A stretch of 42,151 bases of DNA, from positions 1-42,151 of the forward strand of contig CAYTTY010000036.1 in NCBI GenBank assembly GCA_964440935.1. Reading direction: 5' to 3'. The notes under the pieces were generated by a model that was not told the DNA's origin, did no database searches, and worked only from the letters and a program-made list of their open reading frames with translations. Positions 1 through 8,772 of this stretch are shown here, piece after piece; positions within the stretch are counted from its first letter, which is position 1; the number at the start of each line of letters is the position of its first letter. The translations under genes and the position numbers were made by a program. Source of the stretch: WJJR01 sp964440935. GTDB taxonomy: Bacteria > Zixibacteria > MSB-5A5 > WJJR01.

Positions 1-560
1 TGGACACAGACAAGGAACCGACCTGCGGGCTACCGCGCCAGCGCTCTACTCTACAACGGGAGAACGTGGTCAGTTACCTGCCGCAGCGGGACCAGGCGAT
101 CTGGCGCCGTCGCTTACAGCAGGCCATGGACCGGCCCACCTACGACGAGGCGTGCACCGCACTGGAGCATCTCATCGCGGAGTTGGACAGTATCAACCAG
201 TCGGCGGCCGCGAGTCTGCGCGAGGGACTCGACGAGATCCTGACGCTCCACCGGCTGGGTGTCTATGCGACACTGGGCCGCTCGTTCAAAACCACCAACT
301 GTCTGGAGAACATCAACGGGCAGATCGAACGCCTGTGTGGCAAAGTGAGTTACTGGAAGAACTCGAACCAGCGTCACCGCTGGCTGGCAGCGGCACTCTT
401 GGAGATCGAACCACGACTACGCACCGTGTGCGGATACCAGCAGCTCGGAGCGCTGCGTACCGCGCTGATGACAGAACTCAATATCGAGGACGCCACCTTC
501 GCCAAGGCGGCATGACAACGAATGAGCCGTTCACACTTCAACTAACTTTGGGATTGACCC
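1..560 (+). mobile_element. IS256-family insertion sequence, right part
   Basis: The C-terminal part of a Mutator/IS256-type transposase enters from the left edge and is followed by about 45 bp of non-coding sequence. The segment up to about 560, ending in ctttgggattgaccc, looks like the right terminal inverted repeat of such elements. The left end lies outside the window, so the repeat cannot be confirmed by pairing and the end position is an estimate. Confidence 0.5.
3..515 (+). CDS. IS256-family transposase, C-terminal fragment (runs in from left edge)
   Basis: The frame is open from the first base of the window to the TGA at 513-515, so the gene starts upstream. A GTG at 66 is internal, because homologous sequence (RENVVSYLP) begins before it. 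Motifs typical of the C-terminal half of IS256/Mutator transposases are visible: the RENV block, TTNCLENIN, and the S-N-Q-R-H-R-W-L block. The catalytic DDE domain supplies these residues, including the E of LEN. Just before RENV the usual Cys...His-Lys stretch appears as S-T-L-Q-R, one residue short, so the copy may be slightly degraded. Activity cannot be judged without the missing N-terminal half. Confidence 0.85.
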   Translation, partial: DTDKEPTCGLPRQRSTLQRENVVSYLPQRDQAIWRRRLQQAMDRPTYDEACTALEHLIAELDSINQSAAASLREGLDEILTLHRLGVYATLGRSFKTTNCLENINGQIERLCGKVSYWKNSNQRHRWLAAALLEIEPRLRTVCGYQQLGALRTALMTELNIEDATFAKAA

Positions 561-648
561 ACGGCGCATCGTGGGCCGGATGACTGACGGCGCAATTCCG
601 AGGACGGGTTCACCCGCCCCGCTTACCGGATCATTTCCTAACCAAGAC

Positions 649-680
649 AAAGCCCGCGAGGCGGGGATGCTCGCGGGCTT
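649..680 (-). terminator. Probable intrinsic terminator of the 764-4145 minus-strand operon
   Basis: Inverted repeat aagcccgcgag / ctcgcgggctt, 11 bp with a 9-nt loop. Read on the minus strand it lies about 85 nt past the transglutaminase stop codon and is followed by a moderately U-rich tract (tttgtcttgg). No other gene reads into it. Confidence 0.55.
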
Positions 681-763
681 GCCTGACAGCGCCTGAAAAA
701 ACCGATAGACTACGAGGCGCACGTGCTCTCACTAATCGGTCATTACGAGCCCGTTGGCTAACT

Positions 764-2128
764 TCATTCACTTTCGTTTCCATGGCTCACATCCTCGCGT
801 CCAGCCGCCAAGTTGCTTACGCGCCGGAACTGAAACTCGGTCGGCGCATAGAGCGGTTCGCCTTCGACCTCAAGCACGGCATACGCCAGAAAGTTGATCG
901 GCCCGGAGTTCGGTCCCGGATCAAACACGAGATCGCGGCCCCGGCTCAGTTCGATACGGTTGGCGGGTTGATGTCCAAAGTAGTAGGAGGCAAGACCGGA
1001 GTTCTTGTCAGCCTCGCTGATGTCCACAGGCCACCATCGGTCATCGGCGAAAAACTCGGCCCAGCAATGGTAGCCATCAATTCCTCCATCGTTTCTTTCA
1101 GACGGAATCGCCGCACCAATCGCAAAGCGAGCAGGGATATTGACGGCTCGCGCCAAAGCAATGAAGTATGAGTGAAAATCAGTACAGTTGCCGCTCTTCG
1201 CATTACAAGCGTACACGGCATCACCCTGGCCCCAGCCGGCACCATAGCGGGCGTAGCGAACCTCGTCGATCACATGGTCATAAAGTGCTCGTGCACGCAT
1301 GAGATCGGTTGTCTTACCCTTGATCGCCCCTTCCGCGATGGCACGGAAGGTAGAGTCATCGGGGACGAGTCGTTCGGGTTCGAGATCCTGTTCGGGAGGA
1401 GAGTTCCGAACGGGATAGGGTGACATTTCTTCTCTTCGGACTCGGTAATGAATTTCGACCTTTTCACCGCTGGCCTCCGGCCCCACCGTCATGTACAGGA
1501 CCCTGTTCCCGTTTCCACTCTCATTGAGTTCCTGCCACTCCGATGGCGCAGAAATTCCTATTATCTCGACTGTTTGATGTGCGTCGGACTGAGCAAGCGG
1601 CAACCATAGTTTCGCTGGTCCGGAGATATCCGGAAGTTGAACGCGATAGGTAAACTCGAACTCATCCTCACCATAAATCACCCCGAGAAGCCGGGGAGTG
1701 GCCTCGGTCACAGGGACGCGTCCCCACGTTTGGTCTTCTTTCTGCTCCCAGGCGTAGAGCGGCTGGCCGTTGACCTTGTGCACCGTGGTTTCTGTCACGA
1801 TCATGTTGCCCGGTTCGCCCTTGAGGAAGAAGTCCACGTCGTAGACCGGACCGTCCGTACCCACCAGATCTACGCAGGCGAACTGAATTCCTCCGCCGAG
1901 GTCAGCAAGATACTCCATGTGGACCCTCACAAGCTGGAGCTTTAATTCTGTCCCCTCGTGATGCAGAATGAAGTACCCGCCATCGGCATCGGACTTCTTG
2001 GCAATGTGTTCCTCGATGGCCTCTGCAATTTGCCCGATGGTGACGCTTTGCTCCTGTGCGTGTGTGGAGCTCGTAAGAGTCGCTACCAGCAGGTATCCAA
2101 GCATATTCCGCTTCACCGATGACCTCAT
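764..2128 (-). CDS. Secreted transglutaminase-like protein with an N-terminal unknown domain
   Basis: This is a 454-residue protein. The chosen ATG at 2128 gives a signal peptide (MRSSVKRNMLGYLLVATL, cleavage after THA) and has aggaa upstream; the frame stays open further upstream without such features. The C-terminal half carries a transglutaminase-like core with the triad Cys315 (SGNCTDF), His354 (YHCWAEF) and Asp369 (WWPVDIS). In this superfamily these residues form a papain-like active site used for peptide cleavage or crosslinking. Residues of about 25-160 form a separate domain I cannot name, with the motif FACVDL and a D-G-x-V-Y-D-V-D-F block. It is last in an apparent operon behind an ECF sigma factor, an anti-sigma factor and a secreted Cys protein. 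Its substrate in the envelope is unknown. Confidence 0.8.
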   Translation of the reverse strand: MRSSVKRNMLGYLLVATLTSSTHAQEQSVTIGQIAEAIEEHIAKKSDADGGYFILHHEGTELKLQLVRVHMEYLADLGGGIQFACVDLVGTDGPVYDVDFFLKGEPGNMIVTETTVHKVNGQPLYAWEQKEDQTWGRVPVTEATPRLLGVIYGEDEFEFTYRVQLPDISGPAKLWLPLAQSDAHQTVEIIGISAPSEWQELNESGNGNRVLYMTVGPEASGEKVEIHYRVRREEMSPYPVRNSPPEQDLEPERLVPDDSTFRAIAEGAIKGKTTDLMRARALYDHVIDEVRYARYGAGWGQGDAVYACNAKSGNCTDFHSYFIALARAVNIPARFAIGAAIPSERNDGGIDGYHCWAEFFADDRWWPVDISEADKNSGLASYYFGHQPANRIELSRGRDLVFDPGPNSGPINFLAYAVLEVEGEPLYAPTEFQFRRVSNLAAGREDVSHGNESE

Positions 2129-2180
2129 TTTTCGGGCAATTCCTGCTCTGTCTGTCTCATAATGCTCAATCCGGCCCGGA

Positions 2181-2600
2181 CTACTTCGATTCCACCAGTT
2201 CACTGACCTCAAATGTCCTTTCTTCGGAATAGACCGTCCCTGTTATCGTGAGAGTATCCTCGTGATGCTCTTTGATGAGGGGTTCTGCCTTGTCAGTTTC
2301 CAGGTAATGCAAGACCCACCCTTCCATCGTTGGGCGTTCCTTCCCGTCGACTGTCGCCGACGTTACCTTCAAGACATGCCGGTGCCCATACTTACTGCAC
2401 TGCGCGGCGGCGCCCTTCTCCTTCTTGAGAGAGCAGCCCAGGCAGATGTTCTCACCCACGACAGTCGCTTCAATCCCGTCAGCGGTGCTGGCTTGCTTCG
2501 TCGGATGTTCCAGATGCTCCGGATGCTCCTGAGCGGTAAGCGTTGTGGTGAGAAACGCCAGTGCCAGGATCGATGCCAGGGTAACACGTATCGTTGTCAT
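2181..2600 (-). CDS. Small secreted Cys/His protein, function unknown
   Basis: This 139-residue protein has a strong start: GGAGG lies 4 nt before the ATG at 2600, and a signal peptide (MTTIRVTLASILALAFLTT, cleavage after LTA) follows at once. The mature N-terminus is His-rich (EHPEHLEHP). The conserved-looking core is Cys53-x2-Cys56-x11-Cys68-x4-His73-x-His75 (ICLGCSLKKEKG, then QCSKYGHRH). This resembles a metal or redox site but is not a CxxCH haem motif. The rest looks like a small beta domain. It sits between the anti-sigma factor and the transglutaminase-like gene, so it is probably part of the same ECF regulon. I do not recognise a characterised family. Confidence 0.75.
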   Translation of the reverse strand: MTTIRVTLASILALAFLTTTLTAQEHPEHLEHPTKQASTADGIEATVVGENICLGCSLKKEKGAAAQCSKYGHRHVLKVTSATVDGKERPTMEGWVLHYLETDKAEPLIKEHHEDTLTITGTVYSEERTFEVSELVESK

Positions 2601-2755
2601 AACGCCTCCTTGGTTTCGCAATGAATGATTAGAGAGTTGAGTGTGCATGCCGAGTCTGTCAGATTGTGATACACTCACTTCGCCAGATGGTGTCTCAGCA
2701 TCATTGGTGCAACACCGCGTGAGAAGATCTTGTTCCCTTGTGGCTTGCGAAGACC

Positions 2756-3550
2756 CTATCCTTCTCCTGTGCATGCTCCCATAGCTGCCCCTTCGACATA
2801 GACTTGCAGTTTTGCCGGCGTGGTTTGCGCGACTCCGACAATGATTCCCGCGCCCGCTCTCTTAGCAAAAAACTCGTATTGATCAACACGGCAGTGGAAT
2901 GATGAGCCATGCTCTTCAAACCGTTTAATCGTCTCCGGAAACACTGCTATAGCCTCATTGGGGAACCAAAACATCGAGACGATGGTCTGAGAGTCTGCCC
3001 ATGCAACATGGGCGGTACGTACATTCGATAGTTCACAAATATCGGCGCCGATCACTTTTGTCCCTGCAGAGGTGTCGATATTCAGGCAGTACGCGGGGGA
3101 CAGCTCCGTTTGGAAGAAAGAGCTGAGTTCGCTTGCAGTACGGGCCTCGCCAGATGTGAGATCGCCGTTGGTCAGAACCTGCGCGTGCTCAGCGGCGGTG
3201 ACCTCTGCCAGATCCAACTCGTCGTAATCCCACGGTGCGCCCAATAGGACAAACAGTGCAATTGTTGCGGCGGCTGCCAGACCGGCAATCCCGAACATGA
3301 TCACCGGCGTTCGCGGTCCAGGACGTGATCGGCCCATGTGCGCCACCGATCGCTTCCAAACAGCCTCATCCTCCGGACGGGGTGCACGAAGAAGCTTACG
3401 TAGTCGATCCTCGAGGTGTCCTTCCTGCTCGGCAACGCGCCGGCAATTGTCACACTCCTCCAAGTGGCTCGAAATCTCAAAGGTCGTCTCCGGCCCCAAC
3501 TCCGAATCGAGATACATCGCGAGATATCGTCTAACCGTTCGGCAGTTCAT
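2756..3550 (-). CDS. Membrane anti-sigma factor with zinc-finger (ZAS-type) N-terminus
   Basis: The 264-residue protein starts at the ATG at 3550, inside the last 20 bases of the sigma gene, so the two are probably translationally coupled. The cytoplasmic N-terminus has Cys3 and the HxxxCxxC motif His29-Cys33-Cys36 (HLEECDNC) that defines zinc-binding anti-sigma domains. One membrane segment spans about residues 83-104. The remaining 160 residues would be periplasmic; they contain several cysteines and match no domain I can name. The family binds and inactivates its partner ECF sigma factor until a signal is sensed. The extra periplasmic domain suggests the signal comes from the envelope. Confidence 0.85.
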   Translation of the reverse strand: MNCRTVRRYLAMYLDSELGPETTFEISSHLEECDNCRRVAEQEGHLEDRLRKLLRAPRPEDEAVWKRSVAHMGRSRPGPRTPVIMFGIAGLAAAATIALFVLLGAPWDYDELDLAEVTAAEHAQVLTNGDLTSGEARTASELSSFFQTELSPAYCLNIDTSAGTKVIGADICELSNVRTAHVAWADSQTIVSMFWFPNEAIAVFPETIKRFEEHGSSFHCRVDQYEFFAKRAGAGIIVGVAQTTPAKLQVYVEGAAMGACTGEG

Positions 3551-4145
3551 TGGTCGAATCTTCCCTAATCGTGTCCTTAATGACGCCTGAGTCCTTTGCG
3601 TAGACTGCCAGCGCCGCTCGGAGCTTGCCCCTGGCACGCGCCAAGTACCCCATCACGCTCCCAATCGGTACCTGCAGAACTTCGGCAATCTGCCAACAGG
3701 GCATCTCGCAAATCGACTTCAATAGAAAGACGATCCGCTCCTTCTCCGGTAAACCCCGGAGTGCCAGGTGCATTTCGTCTCCGACCTGATCGAGAATCCG
3801 ATCCGGGTCGCGCAGCAACTCATCATACGCGTACTCCCTTTGCAGTTCGCGGACAACGTCCAGCTCTTCATAGTCGATGTCTGCGATTCGATCCGCTTCG
3901 CGCCGATTGCTGCGATTGGCATTGAACACCACGTTGGTAGCAATCCGAAATATCCACGCATGGAAGTCTGTCCCGTGGCGAAAGTCATCGTACTTCTCGT
4001 ATGCTGTTGCCAGAACCACCTGGATCACATCCTCTAGGTTGCCCTTCTCGTACAGTCCGTGGCGGCAGTATGCCATCAACTGGGAGCGCACATTATCTAA
4101 GTGCGCCAAAAACGTCCCATGTCGTTCATCTCGCTTCCGCCACAT
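3531..4145 (-). CDS. ECF-type RNA polymerase sigma factor
   Basis: The 204-residue protein has sigma region 2 (DVIQVVLATAYEKYDDF and FHAWIFRIATNVVFNANR) and a C-terminal helix-turn-helix region 4 (LPEKERIVFLL, then WQIAEVLQVPIGSVMGYLAR). That is the compact two-domain form of extracytoplasmic-function sigma factors. It overlaps its anti-sigma partner by 20 nt and is the first gene of a minus-strand operon divergent from the RND efflux operon. No clear Shine-Dalgarno precedes the ATG. A TATAAT hexamer on the minus strand (4184 to 4179) lies about 35 nt upstream but lacks a good -35 box. Autoregulation is usual for this class but not shown here. Confidence 0.92.
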   Translation of the reverse strand: MWRKRDERHGTFLAHLDNVRSQLMAYCRHGLYEKGNLEDVIQVVLATAYEKYDDFRHGTDFHAWIFRIATNVVFNANRSNRREADRIADIDYEELDVVRELQREYAYDELLRDPDRILDQVGDEMHLALRGLPEKERIVFLLKSICEMPCWQIAEVLQVPIGSVMGYLARARGKLRAALAVYAKDSGVIKDTIREDSTNELPNG

Positions 4146-4378
4146 AACACAGATACCGGTCAGACCGCCCCCCTTCTCATTATATGTTGAGGGAACCTCG
4201 AATTCATACTACCGGGTGGACGAATGAGGGATATTTCGAAAATATTTCAGCTCCGTGTATGAAATCCGGCCACATGGGACATTTAGAGCAAGAGGATCAC
4301 GGCCTCGTGGTGTGGTGTGCGGCCAGCCTCGCATATCGGCAAAATGGCGAAACCTATGATCAGACTGGGAACCCGTGC

Positions 4379-7300
4379 ATGAAGCTTTCTGAGATTGGAC
4401 TCAAGAATCCCTACATCCTGATTGTCGCGGTTCTCGCCGTAATCGTGATCGGCTTTGTCTCGCTCACTCGGATTCCGGTCGATCTCCTGCCGATGTTTAA
4501 AACCCCCGCCGTGCAGATCGTCACGTTTTACCCAGGCATGCCGCCCGAGGTGATGGAACGCGACATCATGAGTCGACTGGAGCGGTGGACCGGTCAATCG
4601 GTCGGGATTGAACATCAGGAAGCCAAGGCGATGCTGGGGGTTTGCGTTGTCAAGGATTTCTTCCGCGAGGGGGTCAGTCTCGAGACGGCGATGAGCCAGG
4701 TGACGTCCTACGCGATGTCGGACATGTTCTATTTGCCCCCCGGAACGATTCCACCGATGGTCATGCCGTTCGATCCGACGGCATCGGTGCCTCTCTGTCT
4801 GGTCAGCGTCTCCAGTCCGACCATGACGGAGAAGGAGCTATACGATGTCGCGTACTTTGAGCTTCGCAACCGCCTGCAATCGATTCAGGGTGTAATCGCA
4901 CCGGCGGTTTACGGCGGTGTCCTTCGTCGGATTCTGGCGTATATCGATCCGGTCAAACTTGAGGCGCGCGGCCTGTCACCGATGGACGTGGTAGAAGCCC
5001 TTCGGCGGCAAAATGTCTTTATCCCAGCAGGCAACATGAAGGCGGGGAATACCGACTATCAAATCTTCGCCAATTCAATGCCGCCCAAGGTCGAACAGCT
5101 CAATGATATTCCGATCAAGATCATCGACGGGCGCCCTATCTTCCTGCGCGACGTTGCGCGTGCCGAAGACAGTCACCAAATCCAGTCTAACGTCGTTCGG
5201 GTAAACGGCCGAAGGCAGGTGTACATTCCGATATACCGGCAACCGGGCGCCAATACGCTCGAGATTGTCGACGCTATCAAGGATCGGCTGACACGCATTC
5301 TCCAGCGGTTGCGGGAAATGAACCCGCAAGCGAAGGATCTGGCACTCGAGGTGGTTCTGGATCAATCCGTCTATGTGCGCGGTGCAATCCGAGGTCTGAT
5401 GTACGCCGGCATCGCCGGTGCACTCCTGGCGGGTCTTGTTGTCTTCCTGTTTCTGCGCAATCTCCGCTCGACGGCTATCATCGCATTTGCCATTCCGATA
5501 TCGGTTCTGGCGGCGTTCATCGGGCTGTTCTATTTGGGCGAGACAATTAACGCCATGACATTGGGAGGTCTGGCGCTCGCCATCGGAATTCTCGTTGATC
5601 AATCAATTGTTGTTCTTGAAAATGTCGTGAGGCATTTGAAGCAGGGTGCCTCGCCGCGCGACGCCGCGCTCACCGGAGCGAAAGAGGTCGGACTGCCGAT
5701 CTTCGTCTCAACTGTCACTTTCATCGTCGTGTTCTATCCGATTGTCTTTCTCTCAGGGATGGCGAAGTTTCTCTTCACGCCGCTGGCTATTGCGGCGACT
5801 CTCGCGATCATTGCCTCATACTTCTTCTCGCTGGTGCTCATCCCCGCATTCTGCAGCCGCTTCGTCAAAGTCAGTAACACCGAAGGCCACACCGATTCTG
5901 AGAGTGACTGGACGGTGCGCCTCGCAGATCGATACGGGCGATTGGTCGGACGGCTTCTAAGGCGGCGCTGGCCTATCCTGGCCGCGTCTGGTGTCCTGTT
6001 CATTCTCGCTTTGCTCGGTATGTCCCAATTAGGCAGGGAGCTCTTCCCCCCGGTCGATGCCGGGCAATTCCAGATGCTGGTGCGGCTGCCATCGGGTACG
6101 CGAATCGAGCGGACGGAAGCTGCAATGAAAGAAATCGAGGCGACGATCATCGATATGATCGGTGTTCCCGATCCGGAATATCCCAAGGTCGAGCGGCATC
6201 CGGAGTCAAACCTGCAAATGCTCATTTCCAACATCGGTGTCCTCATGGATTGGCCCGCCGCCTACACTCCTAACAGCGGACCGATGGACGGGTTCGTGCT
6301 CGTGCAACTGAAGGGTAAACGGGGGCGCCCCGGTACGTTCGAGGTTGTTGCCAATCTGCGTCGAGTACTGAGCGACCGCTTCCCTGGTGTCGAATTCTCA
6401 TTCGATACCGGCGGAATGCTGACAGCTGCGTTGAACATGGGTGAGCCCGCCCCGGTCCATTTCCAAATTGCAGGGAGTAATATCCACACATCACTTGGCA
6501 TTGCGAATAGAGTCGTTGATGAGTTGAGGGATATCGACGGCGTCACGGATGCGAGAATCATTCAGCGTTGGGACTATCCAATCCTGAATGTAGAAATCGA
6601 CCGCACCAAGGCGGCTTATGTCGGACTTGATGTGGAAGACGTTGTCACGAACCTTGTCACGGCGACAAACTCAAGTATCAACTTCCAGCCGGCATTCTGG
6701 ATCGACGAGCGCAACGGCAACCACTACTTCATCGGTGCGCAGTATTCGGAGAAAGACATGGTCTCCTTCGAGACAATCAAGGACATCCCGCTGACCGGTG
6801 CGGAGTCTGAGAGCCCCGTGCTCCTGCGCAACGTCGCGGACTTTGAACGCAGTGTTGGGCCCGCTCAGATCAACCACCGCAACATCACGCGAGTCATCGA
6901 CATCTACGCCGGCGTTGAACAGGGGCGCGCCGTGGGGACCGTCGTCGAGGAGGTCGAGGAAAAACTCAAAGCGAGCCCTGCTCTGCAATTGGTCAGCCGC
7001 TCGTCAGAACGAGGCGGATATTTCGACGTCGGCGGTCCCGAGTATAAGGGCAAAGGGTACACGCTTACGGCCCAGGGCGAAGTCAATATTATGCGCGAGG
7101 CTTTCCGTGAATTCGGCAGCGGCCTCGTGATCGCCATCATCCTCGTCTATCTCGTTATGGTTGCGCAATTCCGGTCCTTCCGTGATCCACTAATTATCCT
7201 TCTGACGGTGCCCCTTGGCTTCATCGGCGTGGCTGCGGTGCTGGGCGCGACGTTTACAGCTCTGAGCATTCAATCGCTGATGGGCATCATCATGATGGTC

Positions 7301-7606
7301 GGAATTGTCGTCGAGTACAGCATCGTCATGGTGGATTTTGCGAACCAGAGAGTACGAGACGGGGCGGGGATCACCGAAGCAATAACAGAAGCCGCTCGCG
7401 TCCGCCTGCGGCCGATTCTGATGACGTCGCTGACGACATTGCTGGCGATCGCCCCAATGGCCATCGGGTTCGGCGGCGGTGAAGTGAACATCCCCCTTGC
7501 ACGCGCGATCGTCGGCGGCGTGCTGGGCGCAACGGTCCTGTCCCTGGTCGTGTTGCCCTGCCTGTACGTGACATTGAAACCGAAGCCGAAAGTGCAAACG
7601 GCATAA
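4379..7606 (+). CDS. RND-family efflux transporter permease (HAE1-like)
   Basis: This is the inner-membrane pump of a tripartite efflux system. The ATG at 4379 gives 1075 residues, the usual RND length, and starts directly with MKLSEIGLKNPYIL ahead of TM1; the longer open frame upstream has no membrane or family features. Two repeats of six membrane helices and two periplasmic loops are evident. In the TM4 motif (GILVDQSIVVLEN) Asp407 is present but the adjacent residue, Asp408 in AcrB, is Gln408. In the TM10 motif (VGIVVEYSIVMVDF) the AcrB Lys940 position is Glu979. The proton relay is therefore non-standard. The gene is followed by MFP and TolC-like partners. The substrate (drug, metal or lipid) cannot be read from the sequence; the sequence is nearer HAE1 than CusA. 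Confidence 0.93.
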   Translation: MKLSEIGLKNPYILIVAVLAVIVIGFVSLTRIPVDLLPMFKTPAVQIVTFYPGMPPEVMERDIMSRLERWTGQSVGIEHQEAKAMLGVCVVKDFFREGVSLETAMSQVTSYAMSDMFYLPPGTIPPMVMPFDPTASVPLCLVSVSSPTMTEKELYDVAYFELRNRLQSIQGVIAPAVYGGVLRRILAYIDPVKLEARGLSPMDVVEALRRQNVFIPAGNMKAGNTDYQIFANSMPPKVEQLNDIPIKIIDGRPIFLRDVARAEDSHQIQSNVVRVNGRRQVYIPIYRQPGANTLEIVDAIKDRLTRILQRLREMNPQAKDLALEVVLDQSVYVRGAIRGLMYAGIAGALLAGLVVFLFLRNLRSTAIIAFAIPISVLAAFIGLFYLGETINAMTLGGLALAIGILVDQSIVVLENVVRHLKQGASPRDAALTGAKEVGLPIFVSTVTFIVVFYPIVFLSGMAKFLFTPLAIAATLAIIASYFFSLVLIPAFCSRFVKVSNTEGHTDSESDWTVRLADRYGRLVGRLLRRRWPILAASGVLFILALLGMSQLGRELFPPVDAGQFQMLVRLPSGTRIERTEAAMKEIEATIIDMIGVPDPEYPKVERHPESNLQMLISNIGVLMDWPAAYTPNSGPMDGFVLVQLKGKRGRPGTFEVVANLRRVLSDRFPGVEFSFDTGGMLTAALNMGEPAPVHFQIAGSNIHTSLGIANRVVDELRDIDGVTDARIIQRWDYPILNVEIDRTKAAYVGLDVEDVVTNLVTATNSSINFQPAFWIDERNGNHYFIGAQYSEKDMVSFETIKDIPLTGAESESPVLLRNVADFERSVGPAQINHRNITRVIDIYAGVEQGRAVGTVVEEVEEKLKASPALQLVSRSSERGGYFDVGGPEYKGKGYTLTAQGEVNIMREAFREFGSGLVIAIILVYLVMVAQFRSFRDPLIILLTVPLGFIGVAAVLGATFTALSIQSLMGIIMMVGIVVEYSIVMVDFANQRVRDGAGITEAITEAARVRLRPILMTSLTTLLAIAPMAIGFGGGEVNIPLARAIVGGVLGATVLSLVVLPCLYVTLKPKPKVQTA

Positions 7607-7631
7607 TGGATCGCAAAAGGATGCTGTGTCT

Positions 7632-8765
7632 ATGACATCCCACGAACTGAACCAGCCACCCAGACTCACCGGAATGGGACGAAATCGAATAGTCCGTCCG
7701 CTCAATGTCGCAGCCGCTGTCATTGTCATGGTAATGGGTCTCGGCTTTACCGATTCCCAGAGTCAGAGCCGCGAAGCTCCTGCCATTATGGTCGAGACAA
7801 TCACTCCCGAGCGCGCAACGACCAAGCGGGCAGTGAGTTTGGTTGGGCATATCAAACCGTGGAATCAGACGATTCTGTACTCGAAAGTCTCGGGATATCT
7901 CGAATGGGTCGGTGTGGACATCGGCAGTTGGGTGACGAAGGGAGAGGTGATTGCCCGCATTGACGATCCGGAGATGCGATCGGATCTGGAACGCCTGCGT
8001 GCCGATGCTAAAGCCAAACGGGCGGTCTTTGATCGTCTGGTCTCTGCAAAGGAAAACAATCCCGACATGGTCAGCCAGCTTGACATCGACCGAGCCGAAG
8101 GCGATGCCGAGACCGCCGCTGCGGCGCTTCAACGCGTTCAGCAGTTGGTGGAATACGCCCAAATCAGAGCGCCATATAACGGCGTCATTACTGATCGTTG
8201 GGTCGATCCCGGTGCCTTGATTCAGGTGGCGACATCTTCACAAACTTCCTCTGCGCGCATTGTTCGAATCATGAGCTTCGACACCGTTCGCGTGGCTGTG
8301 TCTGTTCCGGAGCCCGATTGCCCATTATTGCAACGTGACGCGAATGCCGTCGTCAGTGTGTCTGAACTCCGCGGGAGGGAGTTTCACGGACATGTTGCAC
8401 GGTTCGCGTGGGCTATTGATCCCATGTCTCGGACGATGGAGGCTGAGGTGGATGTACCCAACCCTAACCACACGCTGCGTCCCGGCATGTTTGCGATTGT
8501 GGAGATCGCTTTGGAGGAACCGTCCGAAACAGTGCGGCTGCCAAGCGAGACGATCCTCATCGATGGCGACAAACGATTTGTCTGGATAGTGAGGAATGGA
8601 CAGGCGTACCGCCTGCACGTCATAGTCGAAGAAGACAACGGTGTGTATGCGGAGATCTCAGAAGGGCTGACCGGATCAGAGTCCATTGTTCGTCGCGGCC
8701 ATCAGGGGCTGACCGAAGGTGCGAGTGTGCAAACGCAGGCGGACATCGAGTCCGCAGCTAACTGA
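7632..8765 (+). CDS. Efflux RND periplasmic adaptor (membrane fusion protein)
   Basis: The 377-residue HlyD/AcrA-type adaptor links the RND pump to the outer-membrane channel. The ATG at 7632 is preferred over the in-frame GTG at 7626 because AAAGGA at 7616-7621 is better spaced from it. An N-terminal hydrophobic segment at about residues 28-42 is a signal or anchor without a lipobox. The biotinyl-lipoyl halves (VSGYLEWVGVDIGSWVTKGE and AQIRAPYNGVITDRWVDPGA) flank a coiled-coil hairpin, and a beta-barrel domain and a membrane-proximal domain follow. It begins 25 nt after the pump stop codon and ends 7 nt before the channel gene, so the three form one operon. Confidence 0.93.
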   Translation: MTSHELNQPPRLTGMGRNRIVRPLNVAAAVIVMVMGLGFTDSQSQSREAPAIMVETITPERATTKRAVSLVGHIKPWNQTILYSKVSGYLEWVGVDIGSWVTKGEVIARIDDPEMRSDLERLRADAKAKRAVFDRLVSAKENNPDMVSQLDIDRAEGDAETAAAALQRVQQLVEYAQIRAPYNGVITDRWVDPGALIQVATSSQTSSARIVRIMSFDTVRVAVSVPEPDCPLLQRDANAVVSVSELRGREFHGHVARFAWAIDPMSRTMEAEVDVPNPNHTLRPGMFAIVEIALEEPSETVRLPSETILIDGDKRFVWIVRNGQAYRLHVIVEEDNGVYAEISEGLTGSESIVRRGHQGLTEGASVQTQADIESAAN

Positions 8766-8772
8766 GAAGATC

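Noticed and set aside
4184..4378. A 65-residue N-terminal extension of the RND pump
   Set aside because: The extra residues have no membrane or family features, while the ATG at 4379 begins precisely at the conserved RND N-terminus.
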